Source of the DNA: Verrucomicrobiia bacterium | Lineage (GTDB): Bacteria; Verrucomicrobiota; Verrucomicrobiia; Verrucomicrobiales; DEV007 | NCBI GenBank assembly: GCA_030425385.1 | Contig: JAUIAH010000032.1 | Location: 1 to 64,000 of the forward strand | DNA length: 64,000 bases | Direction of reading: 5' to 3' | Shown here: positions 8,764 to 17,148 of the stretch, one piece after another | Layout of the letters: each line of letters starts with the position of its first letter | Position numbering within the stretch: position 1 is the stretch's first letter | Program-made: the position numbers and the translations under genes | The notes under the pieces: model-generated | Told to the model about the DNA's origin: nothing | The model's input: only the letters and a program-made list of their open reading frames with translations | Databases searched by the model: none

Positions 8764-8817
8764 ACGCATCCCGTGAATGAAGGTGCATGGTCGCCTGCCG
8801 CATGCTAGTCTCGCCTC

Positions 8818-9804
8818 ATGAAACGGCTCTTGTTTGCTGTCGCCGTCCTCTCGCCCGTGGTGGCCTGGGGGGATTCCTCGCCTCTGAAGTTCAAGACGTA
8901 TCGTGACTGGGACCTAGAGTTGCCTGAAGCGGAAGCAAAGCCTCTGAGCGGGCCGATCGTCCTGGAGGGAATGAAGATGGCTTTCAATACGGGTGTCGAG
9001 GGCACGGCCTTGCAGGTCGATAAGGATGGCGATGGCAACTTTGACGTCAAGGTCACGGGCGAATCGGGACTGGTGACTTTGCAAGGGGAGACGCAGCGCT
9101 ACGCGCTCCGGGTAGCCAATCAAGGGACCGGATGGCATGCCATGCCTGGAGGTGCCATGGTGGGCAAAGTGCGAGGGCAGCAAGTGCGCCTGATTGATCA
9201 GAATCTCAATGGACGTTTTGACGATTATGGGGTGGATGCGATGATTGTGGGGCGGGGGAAACATGCTTCCTTTCTTTCCCGAGTGATCAACGTGCGGGGA
9301 GATTTGGTATCGATCGCGGTCGCTCCTGACGGGACGTCCGTGACGTGGGAGCCTTACCAAGGTGAGCGCGGGACGCTCGACTTCGGCACTTCATTTGCCT
9401 CGAAAGGGAAGCTGTTAGGGGCGGTAGTTGTGGAATCCTCCAAACAGCTCTCCTACACCCTGACGAGCCGTGCCATGACTGTGCCCGCGGGAAACTATCA
9501 ATTGCACCAGGGGCGCATTGGTCTCGGTCGCAATGTGGTGAGCTTTGGTCCCGGCAAGATGGGAATGTTGGCCGTGACGGCTGGAGAAACAATGGCGGTT
9601 ACATTGGGAGAACCTGTCACCATTGATTTCAAATACGTGCGGCAACCTGGGCGGGTGATCATGGCGCCACAACTCGTCAGCTACGTGGGCAAGGCAGGTG
9701 AGGTTTACGATCAGTGGACGCCCTTTGGTGGGTCCCCTCAGTTTGAGGTGAAGGACATGGAATCTGGGAAACAACTGGCCATCGCCGTCTTTGGCGGCTG
9801 CTGA
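8818..9804 (+). CDS. Secreted N-terminal module, in frame with the downstream TlpA-like domain across a UGA
   Basis: The 328-residue product begins with a signal peptide (MKRLLFAVAVLSPVVAWG). It contains two Asp/Asn-rich calcium-loop-like segments, DKDGDGNFDV (about 68-77) and DQNLNGRFDDYG (about 126-137), each followed by a short beta-hairpin, and a beta-rich C-terminal half. It ends AVFGGC and TGA at 9802-9804. The same frame then continues GGFAPAAVRVPAAAKITV and runs open through a complete thioredoxin domain to 10371. The combined 517-codon product would be an exported TlpA-type protein with an N-terminal sensor or binding domain, a common architecture in this phylum. The TGA therefore looks internal rather than terminal: selenocysteine, a nonsense mutation or a sequence error. 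Confidence 0.65.
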   Translation: MKRLLFAVAVLSPVVAWGDSSPLKFKTYRDWDLELPEAEAKPLSGPIVLEGMKMAFNTGVEGTALQVDKDGDGNFDVKVTGESGLVTLQGETQRYALRVANQGTGWHAMPGGAMVGKVRGQQVRLIDQNLNGRFDDYGVDAMIVGRGKHASFLSRVINVRGDLVSIAVAPDGTSVTWEPYQGERGTLDFGTSFASKGKLLGAVVVESSKQLSYTLTSRAMTVPAGNYQLHQGRIGLGRNVVSFGPGKMGMLAVTAGETMAVTLGEPVTIDFKYVRQPGRVIMAPQLVSYVGKAGEVYDQWTPFGGSPQFEVKDMESGKQLAIAVFGGC

Positions 9805-9825
9805 GGAGGCTTTGCTCCGGCCGCC
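9793..9825 (+). other. Hairpin surrounding the in-frame UGA
   Basis: GGCGGC (9793-9798) can pair with GCCGCC (9820-9825), and inside it GGAG (9805-9808) pairs with CTCC (9815-9818) around a six-base loop. The UGA at 9802-9804 lies in the internal loop. Bacterial SECIS elements are stem-loops beginning at or just after the UGA, with the apical loop usually farther downstream than here, so this is suggestive but not a textbook match. It could also affect coupling to the GTG at 9826. Confidence 0.3.
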
Positions 9826-10371
9826 GTGCGCGTGCCTGCTGCTGCTAAGATCACTGTGAACGCTACTGCCAAGACCTGGGCCTTTGATAAGATGTCAGGC
9901 GAAGGGGCTCCCCATGGAGACGCCTCGGCGCTCTCGAGTCTGATCGGTCAGGAAGCGCCAGACTTTGAGGTGGGTCTGTTAGGAGGGGAAACGTTCCGTT
10001 TGTCGGATCATCTGGGGAAACGCGTGGTGGTGCTCGATTTCTGGGCGACCTGGTGCGGGCCCTGCATCCAGGCGATGCCGGAGGTGATCGCTGCGGTGGA
10101 GAGCGTGGATCCCACGGAGGTGACTTTCATTGCCGTGAATCAGCAAGAGGCTCCTGACAAAGTGGCGACATTTCTTGGCCGCAAGGGCTGGGAGAAACTC
10201 GTGGTCGCCCTCGATGATGGGGCCGTGCGTGAGAAGTATGAAGTCTCTGGCATTCCCACCACTGTCATTATTTCCAAGACCGGCAAGGTGACCATGGTGC
10301 ATTCAGGCTATCACGAAGGCCTTGAGGAAGATCTCAAGCTCGATCTTCAAGATGCGTTGTCGGCAGAATAG
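9826..10371 (+). CDS. TlpA/ResA-like thioredoxin domain
   Basis: The frame contains a complete AhpC/TSA-Redoxin domain: GQEAPDFEV (41-49), VVVLDFWATWCGPC (67-80) with the redox pair C77/C80, and GIPTTVII with the cis-proline near residue 145. Such proteins reduce or isomerise disulfides in the periplasm, for example during cytochrome c maturation. Taken alone from GTG 9826 it has no signal peptide, which is odd for this family. Its frame is continuous with 8818-9804 except for one UGA, so the natural protein is probably the fusion. The following gene starts 3 bp after the stop, indicating one transcript. Confidence 0.85.
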   Translation: MRVPAAAKITVNATAKTWAFDKMSGEGAPHGDASALSSLIGQEAPDFEVGLLGGETFRLSDHLGKRVVVLDFWATWCGPCIQAMPEVIAAVESVDPTEVTFIAVNQQEAPDKVATFLGRKGWEKLVVALDDGAVREKYEVSGIPTTVIISKTGKVTMVHSGYHEGLEEDLKLDLQDALSAE

Positions 10372-10373
10372 CG

Positions 10374-12806
10374 ATGGTGAAGCTGCGTCTGATTCTCTTA
10401 GCGATCCTGTCGATGACAGGGGTCGTGGTCGCGCAGGTGCAGCCCGCGCAGCTTCTTGGACCTGGGGCTGCCGGTCCCGGTGCGCCTCCGGGCGACCCCT
10501 TTGCGCCCCCTTCGCAGGAGCCCACCGAGCCCTTTGAAGTCGGCGGCGACACCACCGCGACCCATGGTCGGATTCCGGTGAATGTGGTGGGTGGGCGTTT
10601 GGTCGCCCACTGTGAGATTTCCACCATTCACCGCCGCATCCCGGCAAATCTCTTCATCGACCTGGAAAGTCCCTCCGTCTTCCAATTGCACAACAACGCG
10701 GCAGGGCCTCTGAAGGTCGAGAATGAAGCGGGAGAAACGATTCCGATCACCGTGCACTTCCCCGAGTTTCAAGTGGTGCTGCCGCGTCGAGAGGAAGGGC
10801 CCGAAGACGTCTTTGCCGAATTCACGCGACTTTATTCCCGCGAGATCGGGGAGGATGCTGTCGTCGGAGCGTTAGGGGCGCAGTTCTTCAAAGACTACGC
10901 GTTGGTGCTCGATCTGCCCGCTGGATACGTGCACGTGGAGCCTCCCACCGTGGACGAATCTCCCCCGGAGGAAGGGACCTTGCGGGTGCCGGTGTCGACG
11001 ACCGACGACATCATCTGGCTGCCTGTGACATTGCCAGGAGATGAGAAGGCGGCCATGGCGCTCGGCACGGTGGAGGAGGATTCCATGGTGGATGCTGTCT
11101 GGAGTGATGAGTTAGGGCATCCTTATGGCGATCTCGACACGCTTTTGTTAGGCGATGCCAATCTCGCTGAACGCATGGCGTTCCGCCCGGCAGAAATCAA
11201 TTTCGTGCACGAGGACGGGGCCTTTGGCATCATCGGCCTCAGCTTGCTACAGCAAATGCGCGTCGCGATTGATCATGCGCGCACGCGTGCTGATATCGTC
11301 TTCACGGAAGCGCCCGCGTATCCTAAGGAGGAAGCAGCGTTCTACGAAGCACTCGTCGAGGATGATCCAGAACTCTTCATGGCGTTCCTGCAAACCCATG
11401 CGGAGGCGCGTCATCGGCAAGAAGCGGCAGAGCGGCTCTTACATGCGCACCTAGACAGCGATGCGGAGCCGGAACTCATGGAGCAAGCCATTGCATGGCT
11501 CAGTGAAACTTGGAGGAAAGACATCCGCGCCACCCGTGCGCTCGATTTGATGAAAGAACTGAGTGAGGCAGGCTATGCGGACGCTGCCTTGGATGCCGGG
11601 AAGCATGGAGTGGAAGGTGGTCGCGAGGACCGCTATCCCAACGCCGTGCACCAGATTCATGCGCGCATGGGCGAGATCTTGTTAGGCAAAGAAGATCTCA
11701 AGCAGGCTTGGCGCCATCTCCTCTCCGCGGCCTTTGGCTTGCCGGAGGATGGTATGATCAATCTGCATCTGGGGCAATGTTATGAGAAACAAGGGCGATA
11801 TCAGCGGGCGATGTCGCGCTACGTGCAAGCATTGCTCGACGCCGCGAGTGGAGAACAAGCGGTGGACGCTTTGGCTCGAGTGAGTCGATTGATGGGGGAA
11901 GGCGAAGCTCTGACCGTGGATCGGATCGAGCCATTGATTGCCGGAAAGACATACGGGTATAGCGCGGCCACGCGGTATCGACCCACGGAGGAGGAGAAAG
12001 CGGCCAAGCGCGTAGCCTTGGTGGAATTCTTTACCAACGCGCAGCACAAGCACCCTACGCGTGACGAAGGTGCTATTGGAGGAGCGTTAGGGAATGAAGG
12101 CGTGCTGTCGTATTTCCCCCGCACCCATGTCGCCGCGCTCGCCTATCATTTGCCTCACCCGCAACTTGGGATGGATTCGCTCACCAATGAGGTCGCGCAG
12201 GCGCAAGCGGATGTCTATGGAGTGCCGCCAGCCATCCACATCGTCAATGGCGTGGCTCAATTTCCCGGACAAGGCAAGGCACGGGATGCCGAGCAAATTT
12301 ATAAAACGGGACGCGACGTGGTGCGGGAGGCGCTGCGGCAGCCTGCCACGGTGATGTTAGAACTCGACGCGACCCTCGAAGGCAAGGTCTTGAAGGGAGC
12401 GCTGGTCGTGGAAGGTGTCGATGCCCTCGATGCTCGTGTGCATCTCGTTCTCGCTGAGCGCGGAGTCCTCTATCCGGGGCGGAGCAAGGTGATTGTGCAT
12501 CGGATGGTGGCACGCGCCGCCTTGACGCGCTCGGTGATGGGCGAGCCCTATCAGGCAAATGAAGAGGGAAAGATGACTCTCACCTTTCAACGCAATCTCG
12601 CGGAGATTGCCCAGGGAAATCGTTTCTATCTGGAGGAGATTCAGGGCGAGGGTAAAGGCGCTGTGCAGCCCTATGCCACGCGTATGGATCCAAAGCAAAT
12701 CACTCTCGTCGCCTTTGTTCGCGACAACGACACCCGGGAAGTGCTGCAAGCCATTCAGATCGATCCCGTGCTGGTCGACGCCAAGGAAGGAGAGTCCTCT
12801 TCATGA
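10374..12806 (+). CDS. Secreted pseudo-retropepsin / TPR / Omp28-like multidomain protein
   Basis: The product has 810 residues with a signal peptide (MVKLRLILLAILSMTGVVVAQ). Residues about 60-320 look like one or two retropepsin-type beta barrels (PANLFIDLESPS, GALGAQFFKDYALVLDL, GIIGLSLLQQMRVAID), but the catalytic D-T/S-G is absent (DLESPS), so protease activity is unlikely. Residues about 325-520 are helical with TPR-like repeats (INLHLGQCYEKQGRYQRAM). Residues about 550-690 resemble the Omp28/DUF1223 thioredoxin fold (VALVEFFTNAQHKHPTRDEG ... VYGVPPAIHIVNG), with the usual CxxC replaced by NAQH, and a beta-sandwich follows (VIVHRMVARAALT). It is co-transcribed with the TlpA-like gene before it and overlaps the next gene by 4 bp (ATGA). 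It is probably an envelope binding or scaffold protein; the function is unknown. Confidence 0.6.
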   Translation: MVKLRLILLAILSMTGVVVAQVQPAQLLGPGAAGPGAPPGDPFAPPSQEPTEPFEVGGDTTATHGRIPVNVVGGRLVAHCEISTIHRRIPANLFIDLESPSVFQLHNNAAGPLKVENEAGETIPITVHFPEFQVVLPRREEGPEDVFAEFTRLYSREIGEDAVVGALGAQFFKDYALVLDLPAGYVHVEPPTVDESPPEEGTLRVPVSTTDDIIWLPVTLPGDEKAAMALGTVEEDSMVDAVWSDELGHPYGDLDTLLLGDANLAERMAFRPAEINFVHEDGAFGIIGLSLLQQMRVAIDHARTRADIVFTEAPAYPKEEAAFYEALVEDDPELFMAFLQTHAEARHRQEAAERLLHAHLDSDAEPELMEQAIAWLSETWRKDIRATRALDLMKELSEAGYADAALDAGKHGVEGGREDRYPNAVHQIHARMGEILLGKEDLKQAWRHLLSAAFGLPEDGMINLHLGQCYEKQGRYQRAMSRYVQALLDAASGEQAVDALARVSRLMGEGEALTVDRIEPLIAGKTYGYSAATRYRPTEEEKAAKRVALVEFFTNAQHKHPTRDEGAIGGALGNEGVLSYFPRTHVAALAYHLPHPQLGMDSLTNEVAQAQADVYGVPPAIHIVNGVAQFPGQGKARDAEQIYKTGRDVVREALRQPATVMLELDATLEGKVLKGALVVEGVDALDARVHLVLAERGVLYPGRSKVIVHRMVARAALTRSVMGEPYQANEEGKMTLTFQRNLAEIAQGNRFYLEEIQGEGKGAVQPYATRMDPKQITLVAFVRDNDTREVLQAIQIDPVLVDAKEGESSS

Positions 12807-14281
12807 ACACCATCGCCCCTCTGTTAGACCAGGTTGCCGAGAAAGGAGAACGGTGGCTTCTACGATCCCGATTGCGGGACGGAGTGAAGGCGGGTTTGCG
12901 CCCGGCGCTTTTCGGAATGGTGCTCGTCGCGTTCCTCATGCTTCTGGCAGGCCTCGCTCATCGTTATCTCGGAGCCCCAGCCCCCAGGCTGGGTCTTGGC
13001 ACCGCCTGCTGTTTCCTCGTGCCTCTCCTCATTCTTGGGTTCCGTGTGTTGATGAAATTGCGTGAACATCCCACGCGGCAAGAAGGGCTCGCCTTGTTTG
13101 ATGAGCGGCTTGCCTTGCGTGACCGCCTGCGCACGGCAGATGGCTTCATGCAGATCGAGAGACCAACCGCATTCATGCGCGCGGCGATAGCGGATGCCGT
13201 GCCAGCGGCACAACACGCGGCCGAGAAGGAACTGCATTGGGCCTGGAATGAGGGGCCATCGTCCGTCCCGCGTTGGTTGGTGTGTCTGCCATTGCTGGCC
13301 ATCGCGTTGCTCCTCGTCGCATGGTGGATGCCTAAGGCTGCCTTGGTCATCCCGCCGGGCTCATCGGACCCTGAGGGTGGCGCGGCTCCTCAGACAGTGG
13401 TTTCCCAGGCGGAGAAAGAGGATCCTGAAGCAGTCGAGCGCCCAGACCTCCCGCCCAAGCGGCGTCCGGCGGAAACCAAGCCGGTGGCACCCCCGCAAGG
13501 GCCGCCGCCCACGGTGTCCGAGCCGAATGTGTCTGCGAAAGTGGTGGAGGATCAGGAGGTGAAGGAAACCGAAGGGATGACGGAGGGAGGGCAACATTCC
13601 GACGCGCGTTCGTCTGGACGGTCCGATCGGTCGCAGGGAGCTCCTGGCAATCAGTCGCCAGCCTCCAAGCCCGTGGAGCAGAAGAAGCCCGCCAAGAAAT
13701 CCGTGAAGAAAGAGGCGAAAGAACGTGAGCCCTCGCCTCAGAAGAAGAAAGTCAAGGATCGCTCGGGAGCCACCAGTGGACGCGGCAGCTCAAGTGGCTC
13801 GAGTCGTAATCCGGCCTCAACCGATTGGTCTAGCAAAGACCGTGTTGAGGAAAGTGAGGATCAAGACATGGAGCAGGAGGAAGAAGTCGATGACGAGGAA
13901 ACGGAATCGGAAGCTCGCGGTGGCTTGCAGCCCAACTTGAGGGATCGCCGTCCACCGGTGAATCGTGATCTCAGCATCGGTTTCGGCAATCGGAGCAATC
14001 CCGATGCCAATGGCCGTGGAGGCCCCGGGCAGCGAAAGAAATCTCGTGGCGTCGCCTCGCTCGTCCTCGGAGTCCCGGTGCCAGATCACGTCAAAGGCCA
14101 GGTCAATCCAGGGCGGGTCAAGATCACCCAAGAGCGCATTCAACCCAAAGCGGAACAGGCCGAACCCGCCTCCGCGCAGGATCGCGGCACTCGCCAAGCT
14201 CCCATTGGTACGATTCCCCAGCGCTCGCTCGATCCTGAGATGAAACAACTCGTGCGCGAATTCTTCCTCCGCGAAGATTAG
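12803..14281 (+). CDS. Inner-membrane protein with a long charged extracytoplasmic or cytoplasmic tail
   Basis: The 492-residue product has hydrophobic segments at about 36-54 (LFGMVLVAFLMLLAGLAHR), 66-84 (ACCFLVPLLILGFRVLMKL) and 157-174 (WLVCLPLLAIALLLVAWW). A helical segment between the second and third contains FDERLALRDRLRTADGF and FMRAAIADAV, a pattern seen in uncharacterised Verrucomicrobia and Planctomycetes membrane proteins. Residues about 185-400 are low-complexity, rich in Pro, Glu, Lys and Ser, and predicted to be disordered. The end (MKQLVREFFLRED) is helical. It overlaps the preceding gene by 4 bp, with GGAGAG about 10 bp before the ATG, so it is translationally coupled to the pseudo-retropepsin/TPR gene. 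Its role is unknown. Confidence 0.55.
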   Translation: MNTIAPLLDQVAEKGERWLLRSRLRDGVKAGLRPALFGMVLVAFLMLLAGLAHRYLGAPAPRLGLGTACCFLVPLLILGFRVLMKLREHPTRQEGLALFDERLALRDRLRTADGFMQIERPTAFMRAAIADAVPAAQHAAEKELHWAWNEGPSSVPRWLVCLPLLAIALLLVAWWMPKAALVIPPGSSDPEGGAAPQTVVSQAEKEDPEAVERPDLPPKRRPAETKPVAPPQGPPPTVSEPNVSAKVVEDQEVKETEGMTEGGQHSDARSSGRSDRSQGAPGNQSPASKPVEQKKPAKKSVKKEAKEREPSPQKKKVKDRSGATSGRGSSSGSSRNPASTDWSSKDRVEESEDQDMEQEEEVDDEETESEARGGLQPNLRDRRPPVNRDLSIGFGNRSNPDANGRGGPGQRKKSRGVASLVLGVPVPDHVKGQVNPGRVKITQERIQPKAEQAEPASAQDRGTRQAPIGTIPQRSLDPEMKQLVREFFLRED

Positions 14282-14282
14282 A

Positions 14283-14627
14283 ATGCCGACCTATTCGATA
14301 CGTTCGGTGATTCGGTGGCCCAGAATAGAGAACCAGCAAAAGCCATTCGTCTATGAAGAGCGGATCACGCTCTGGAATGCCGCCACGTTTGAAGAGGCAA
14401 TTGATCTCGCAGAGACAGATGCGAAGGCATACGCTCAATCAAAGGGCTTCGAATGTCTGGATCTCTTTCAATCCTATTGGTTGTTTAATAGTCTGGAAGG
14501 ATTGCCACAAGGGCGTGAAGTCTATTCTCTCATCCGCGAAAGTGATCTAGACCCTTCGAGCTACCTGGACGCATTCTTCGACACAGGACTTGAACGGTCG
14601 GGCGATTATGGTGATCAGATGAAATGA
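14283..14627 (+). CDS. DUF4288-family protein
   Basis: The 114-residue cytoplasmic protein matches the DUF4288 pattern: an N-terminal YSIRSVIRW strand, YEERITLWNAATFEEAIDLA (about 24-43), then a YA...G.E.L.L.QSYWLF segment and a C-terminal EVYSLIRESDLDPSSYLDAF plus FFDTGLE. The family is small and its function unknown; members are often found near toxin-immunity or accessory genes. The ATG is 1 bp after the preceding stop, and the gene overlaps the VOC gene by 4 bp, so the three form the end of a translationally coupled run. Confidence 0.75.
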   Translation: MPTYSIRSVIRWPRIENQQKPFVYEERITLWNAATFEEAIDLAETDAKAYAQSKGFECLDLFQSYWLFNSLEGLPQGREVYSLIRESDLDPSSYLDAFFDTGLERSGDYGDQMK

Positions 14628-15013
14628 GAAAGAGTGCGCCGATTAAAGCGGAAAGAGATAGTGCTAGATCCCTCGTGAATCTGGTCGTGATTCGGTCCTC
14701 TGACATGGAAGCGTCGAAAGCATTTTATGAACGAATCGGGCTGACCTTTGCGTCGCATCGTCATGGGAAAGGAGCGCGCCACTACGCGTGCGAGATGGGC
14801 TCGATGGTATTTGAAATCTATCCCCTGCGCGAAGTGACGAGTGCCGGAACGCGCCTTGTTTTTCAAGTGTCTGATGTCGATGCGCTGATGGCGACGTTGT
14901 CAGCCGTGGGCGTGGATGTCCTGTCCACGCCACAAGACTCGCCGTGGGGACGGCGCGCCGTCGTCCGAGATCCGGATGGGCATTCGATCGAGCTGACTGA
15001 GCCAATTAATTGA
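14624..15013 (+). CDS. VOC (glyoxalase/bleomycin-resistance superfamily) protein
   Basis: The 129-residue single-domain protein carries the paired beta-alpha-beta-beta-beta pattern of the vicinal oxygen chelate fold. LVNLVVIRSSDMEASKAFYE (17-36) begins the first half, with SMVFEIYPL carrying a possible metal-ligand Glu. RLVFQVSDVDALM starts the second half, which ends VVRDPDGHSIELTEP. Small VOC proteins act as lyases, dioxygenases or drug-binding proteins, and the substrate cannot be inferred here. It overlaps the DUF4288 stop by 4 bp and is the last gene of the + strand run before the convergent FG-GAP gene. Confidence 0.85.
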   Translation: MRKSAPIKAERDSARSLVNLVVIRSSDMEASKAFYERIGLTFASHRHGKGARHYACEMGSMVFEIYPLREVTSAGTRLVFQVSDVDALMATLSAVGVDVLSTPQDSPWGRRAVVRDPDGHSIELTEPIN

Positions 15014-15076
15014 TAAATGCTTCCTATCGGCTGTGGGGCTGGAGATGGCTCCAATTTCAATTGGTCATGGAGGATA

Positions 15077-16981
15077 CTACGGGCGCTTGAATAGATAGAA
15101 ACGTCCGTCTTCAGCACCGACGAGGAGGTCGCGTCGACCATCGCTATCCCAGTCGACGGTGGTGGGGCTAGTGGTATGGCCAGCGAGGCGGCGTTTTCCC
15201 AAGGGGCCTTGATGCTCCAGCTGGACGATCCCGTCTTCACGTTGCCCCCGATTCAGGTAGAGGTCGACATTGGTTGAATTGACGAACAAGTCGAGCTTTC
15301 CATCTCCATCCCAATCGGTGAAACACAACTTGCGGCGACCGCTCTTGCCAGCGTCTCCTTTGGCGAGTTTGAGAGGGCCATTGGCATCGTGGAAGCGTCG
15401 TTGACCAGGATCGAGCCGCCCATCTTCACGACGTCGGAACCAGGCGAGGTAGCCTTCGTGATCGAGCATGATAATGTCAGGGCGCTTATCGTTATCCCAG
15501 TCCAGCACAACAGGGGAGGTTCGCCACTGCGTGCAGAAGGCATTTCCATCTGGCTGCCACCAATTCCAAGCAGGGTACTTGGGTTCGTCTGTCCAGGCGA
15601 TCTCAATGGGTACGGCCTGGTCTAACATAGGGGCGGTTCGCGTGCCCATGTTGCGGAACCAGACGACTTTGCCCCAGATGGAATTGACGATGAGATCAGG
15701 AAGCTGGTCGCCGTTCCAATCGGCAACATCGAGGGTTGTGTAGCCCCACTTGGCTTCACAGGGACCCTGAATCGATCCTTGTGGACCTGCCAGGATGCGC
15801 AATTCCTCGCCTCCTGCTTTTAACAGAGTCGGCCGTGCCCACCGCGGTGGATTGCCACCATCGAGATTCTCGATGAAGGCGATGTGTCCGGCGGTGTTCC
15901 CGCAAATAAGATCCTCATCGCCATCGCCATCCCAGTCTGTGCTCACTGGCGTGACGAGAGCTCCAAATTTGAGGTCTCGCGCCTGTTGTTGGAAATATCG
16001 GGGATGTGCGAATTTAGGCATGTCCTCGGCGTGTGGCTCGAGATTCTCGACGAGGGCGACTCGTCCATCTTCATCGCCAACCACCAGATCGATATCGCCA
16101 TCGCGGTCCCAGTCGATCGCCACGGGAGTGATCATTTGGACATCCATGGCGATCGCTTTCCCGTCTGGACCGAGAAGGCGCTTGCCTACCGCATAGACGG
16201 GTGCGGTGGCTGTGCCCGTGTTTTCGAAGTAGGTGAAGCCATCGAGAAACTCGCCACAGAGCAGGTCGAGGTCGCCATCGCGATCCCAGTCGGCCATGTT
16301 GGGGCTCGGCATGCCATAGACGTCCACGGGCTTGCCTCCGGCGTGCACTTGCTGGGGTTTAGCGAAGGAGCCGTCTTCTCGTTGGCGGAACCAGTGGACG
16401 TAGCCGTGAAGGGGGCCATTGGTCCATTCGCCCTGGGCATTCCAAGCATCATCCCAGCCGTAGTCGCCCCAGTAGCCGGTGCCCACCACGAGATCGACAC
16501 GGCCATCGCCATCGACATCAGCCCGTTTCCACTGGTCTGCGCGCGTGCGCCCGTCGCCAAATGAGAGCTTTGGGACGTCGATAGGCGTGCTTTCTTGAAA
16601 GCCTTTACCCAAGAAATCGGTCCATTCGCGACCAGGACTCATGACCACGGGGCGATCGTCTACGATCGACAGCTGAACGTTGCGAATGGGATCGCCGACC
16701 CGGACAGGTGGCTTGAAGACCGGCATCTTGGCTTCTGGTCCCTCGGGGTTCTCAAACCAGTAGATGCCGGCGAAAGGGACATCGGGGCATGAAACCACGA
16801 GGTCGAAGTCGCCATCGCCATCCCAATCCATGGGGAGCGGCCAACCCCAGAGGCCGACACCGAGGTCCACCTCGAGCCCTGGATGGTGGTAGCCGACGCG
16901 TTCGAAGTCGGCGCTGACCGTGTGAAGGGCAGCGAGAAGGATGAGAGACGACGACAGCAAGCAACGGTTCATGAAAGCCAT
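15077..16981 (-). CDS. Secreted FG-GAP/VCBS-repeat beta-propeller protein
   Basis: The 634-residue product has a signal peptide (MNRCLLSSSLILLAALHTVSA after MAF). It carries at least eight repeats of the integrin-type FG-GAP/VCBS motif D-W/V-D-G/R-D-G/N-D-x-D-L, for example DWDGDGDFDLVVS, DVDGDGRVDLVVG, DWDRDGDLDLLCG, DWDGDGDEDLICG and DWDSDGRRDLLVG. These calcium-binding loops form a seven- or eight-bladed propeller. Such proteins in Verrucomicrobia and Planctomycetes are extracellular binding proteins, often for polysaccharides. ATG 16972 is an alternative start that keeps the signal peptide. It is divergent from nuoG, and a CRP-type palindrome lies 34-51 bp upstream of its start, so it may be a target of that regulator. 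Confidence 0.87.
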   Translation of the reverse strand: MAFMNRCLLSSSLILLAALHTVSADFERVGYHHPGLEVDLGVGLWGWPLPMDWDGDGDFDLVVSCPDVPFAGIYWFENPEGPEAKMPVFKPPVRVGDPIRNVQLSIVDDRPVVMSPGREWTDFLGKGFQESTPIDVPKLSFGDGRTRADQWKRADVDGDGRVDLVVGTGYWGDYGWDDAWNAQGEWTNGPLHGYVHWFRQREDGSFAKPQQVHAGGKPVDVYGMPSPNMADWDRDGDLDLLCGEFLDGFTYFENTGTATAPVYAVGKRLLGPDGKAIAMDVQMITPVAIDWDRDGDIDLVVGDEDGRVALVENLEPHAEDMPKFAHPRYFQQQARDLKFGALVTPVSTDWDGDGDEDLICGNTAGHIAFIENLDGGNPPRWARPTLLKAGGEELRILAGPQGSIQGPCEAKWGYTTLDVADWNGDQLPDLIVNSIWGKVVWFRNMGTRTAPMLDQAVPIEIAWTDEPKYPAWNWWQPDGNAFCTQWRTSPVVLDWDNDKRPDIIMLDHEGYLAWFRRREDGRLDPGQRRFHDANGPLKLAKGDAGKSGRRKLCFTDWDGDGKLDLFVNSTNVDLYLNRGQREDGIVQLEHQGPLGKRRLAGHTTSPTTVDWDSDGRRDLLVGAEDGRFYLFKRP

Positions 16982-17014
16982 GCCAGAAGGGTAGGGAAAT
17001 GAGCGTAGATGAGC

Positions 17015-17032
17015 TTGTGAAATTTTTCACAA
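17015..17032. promoter_or_regulatory. CRP/FNR-type operator palindrome
   Basis: TTGTGAAATTTTTCACAA is an inverted repeat with two 8-base arms around TT, and it contains the exact CRP consensus layout TGTGA-N6-TCACA (17016-17031). It sits in the 167-bp divergent region between the FG-GAP gene (start 16981, centre 42.5 bp upstream) and nuoG (start 17149, centre 125.5 bp upstream). The spacing suits activation of the FG-GAP gene if its promoter lies close to its start, or control of the nuo operon. No regulator gene is in the window. Confidence 0.65.
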
Positions 17033-17148
17033 ATTCGCCTTGCTGGGAATTTCTCCGTTCGCAATAGTGCGCACAAGGGTGCGACCCGCCTCATTCTGAG
17101 CGGTATACGCCTGTAGCTGCTGCAATTTCTGACCCCAATCCTGCCACT

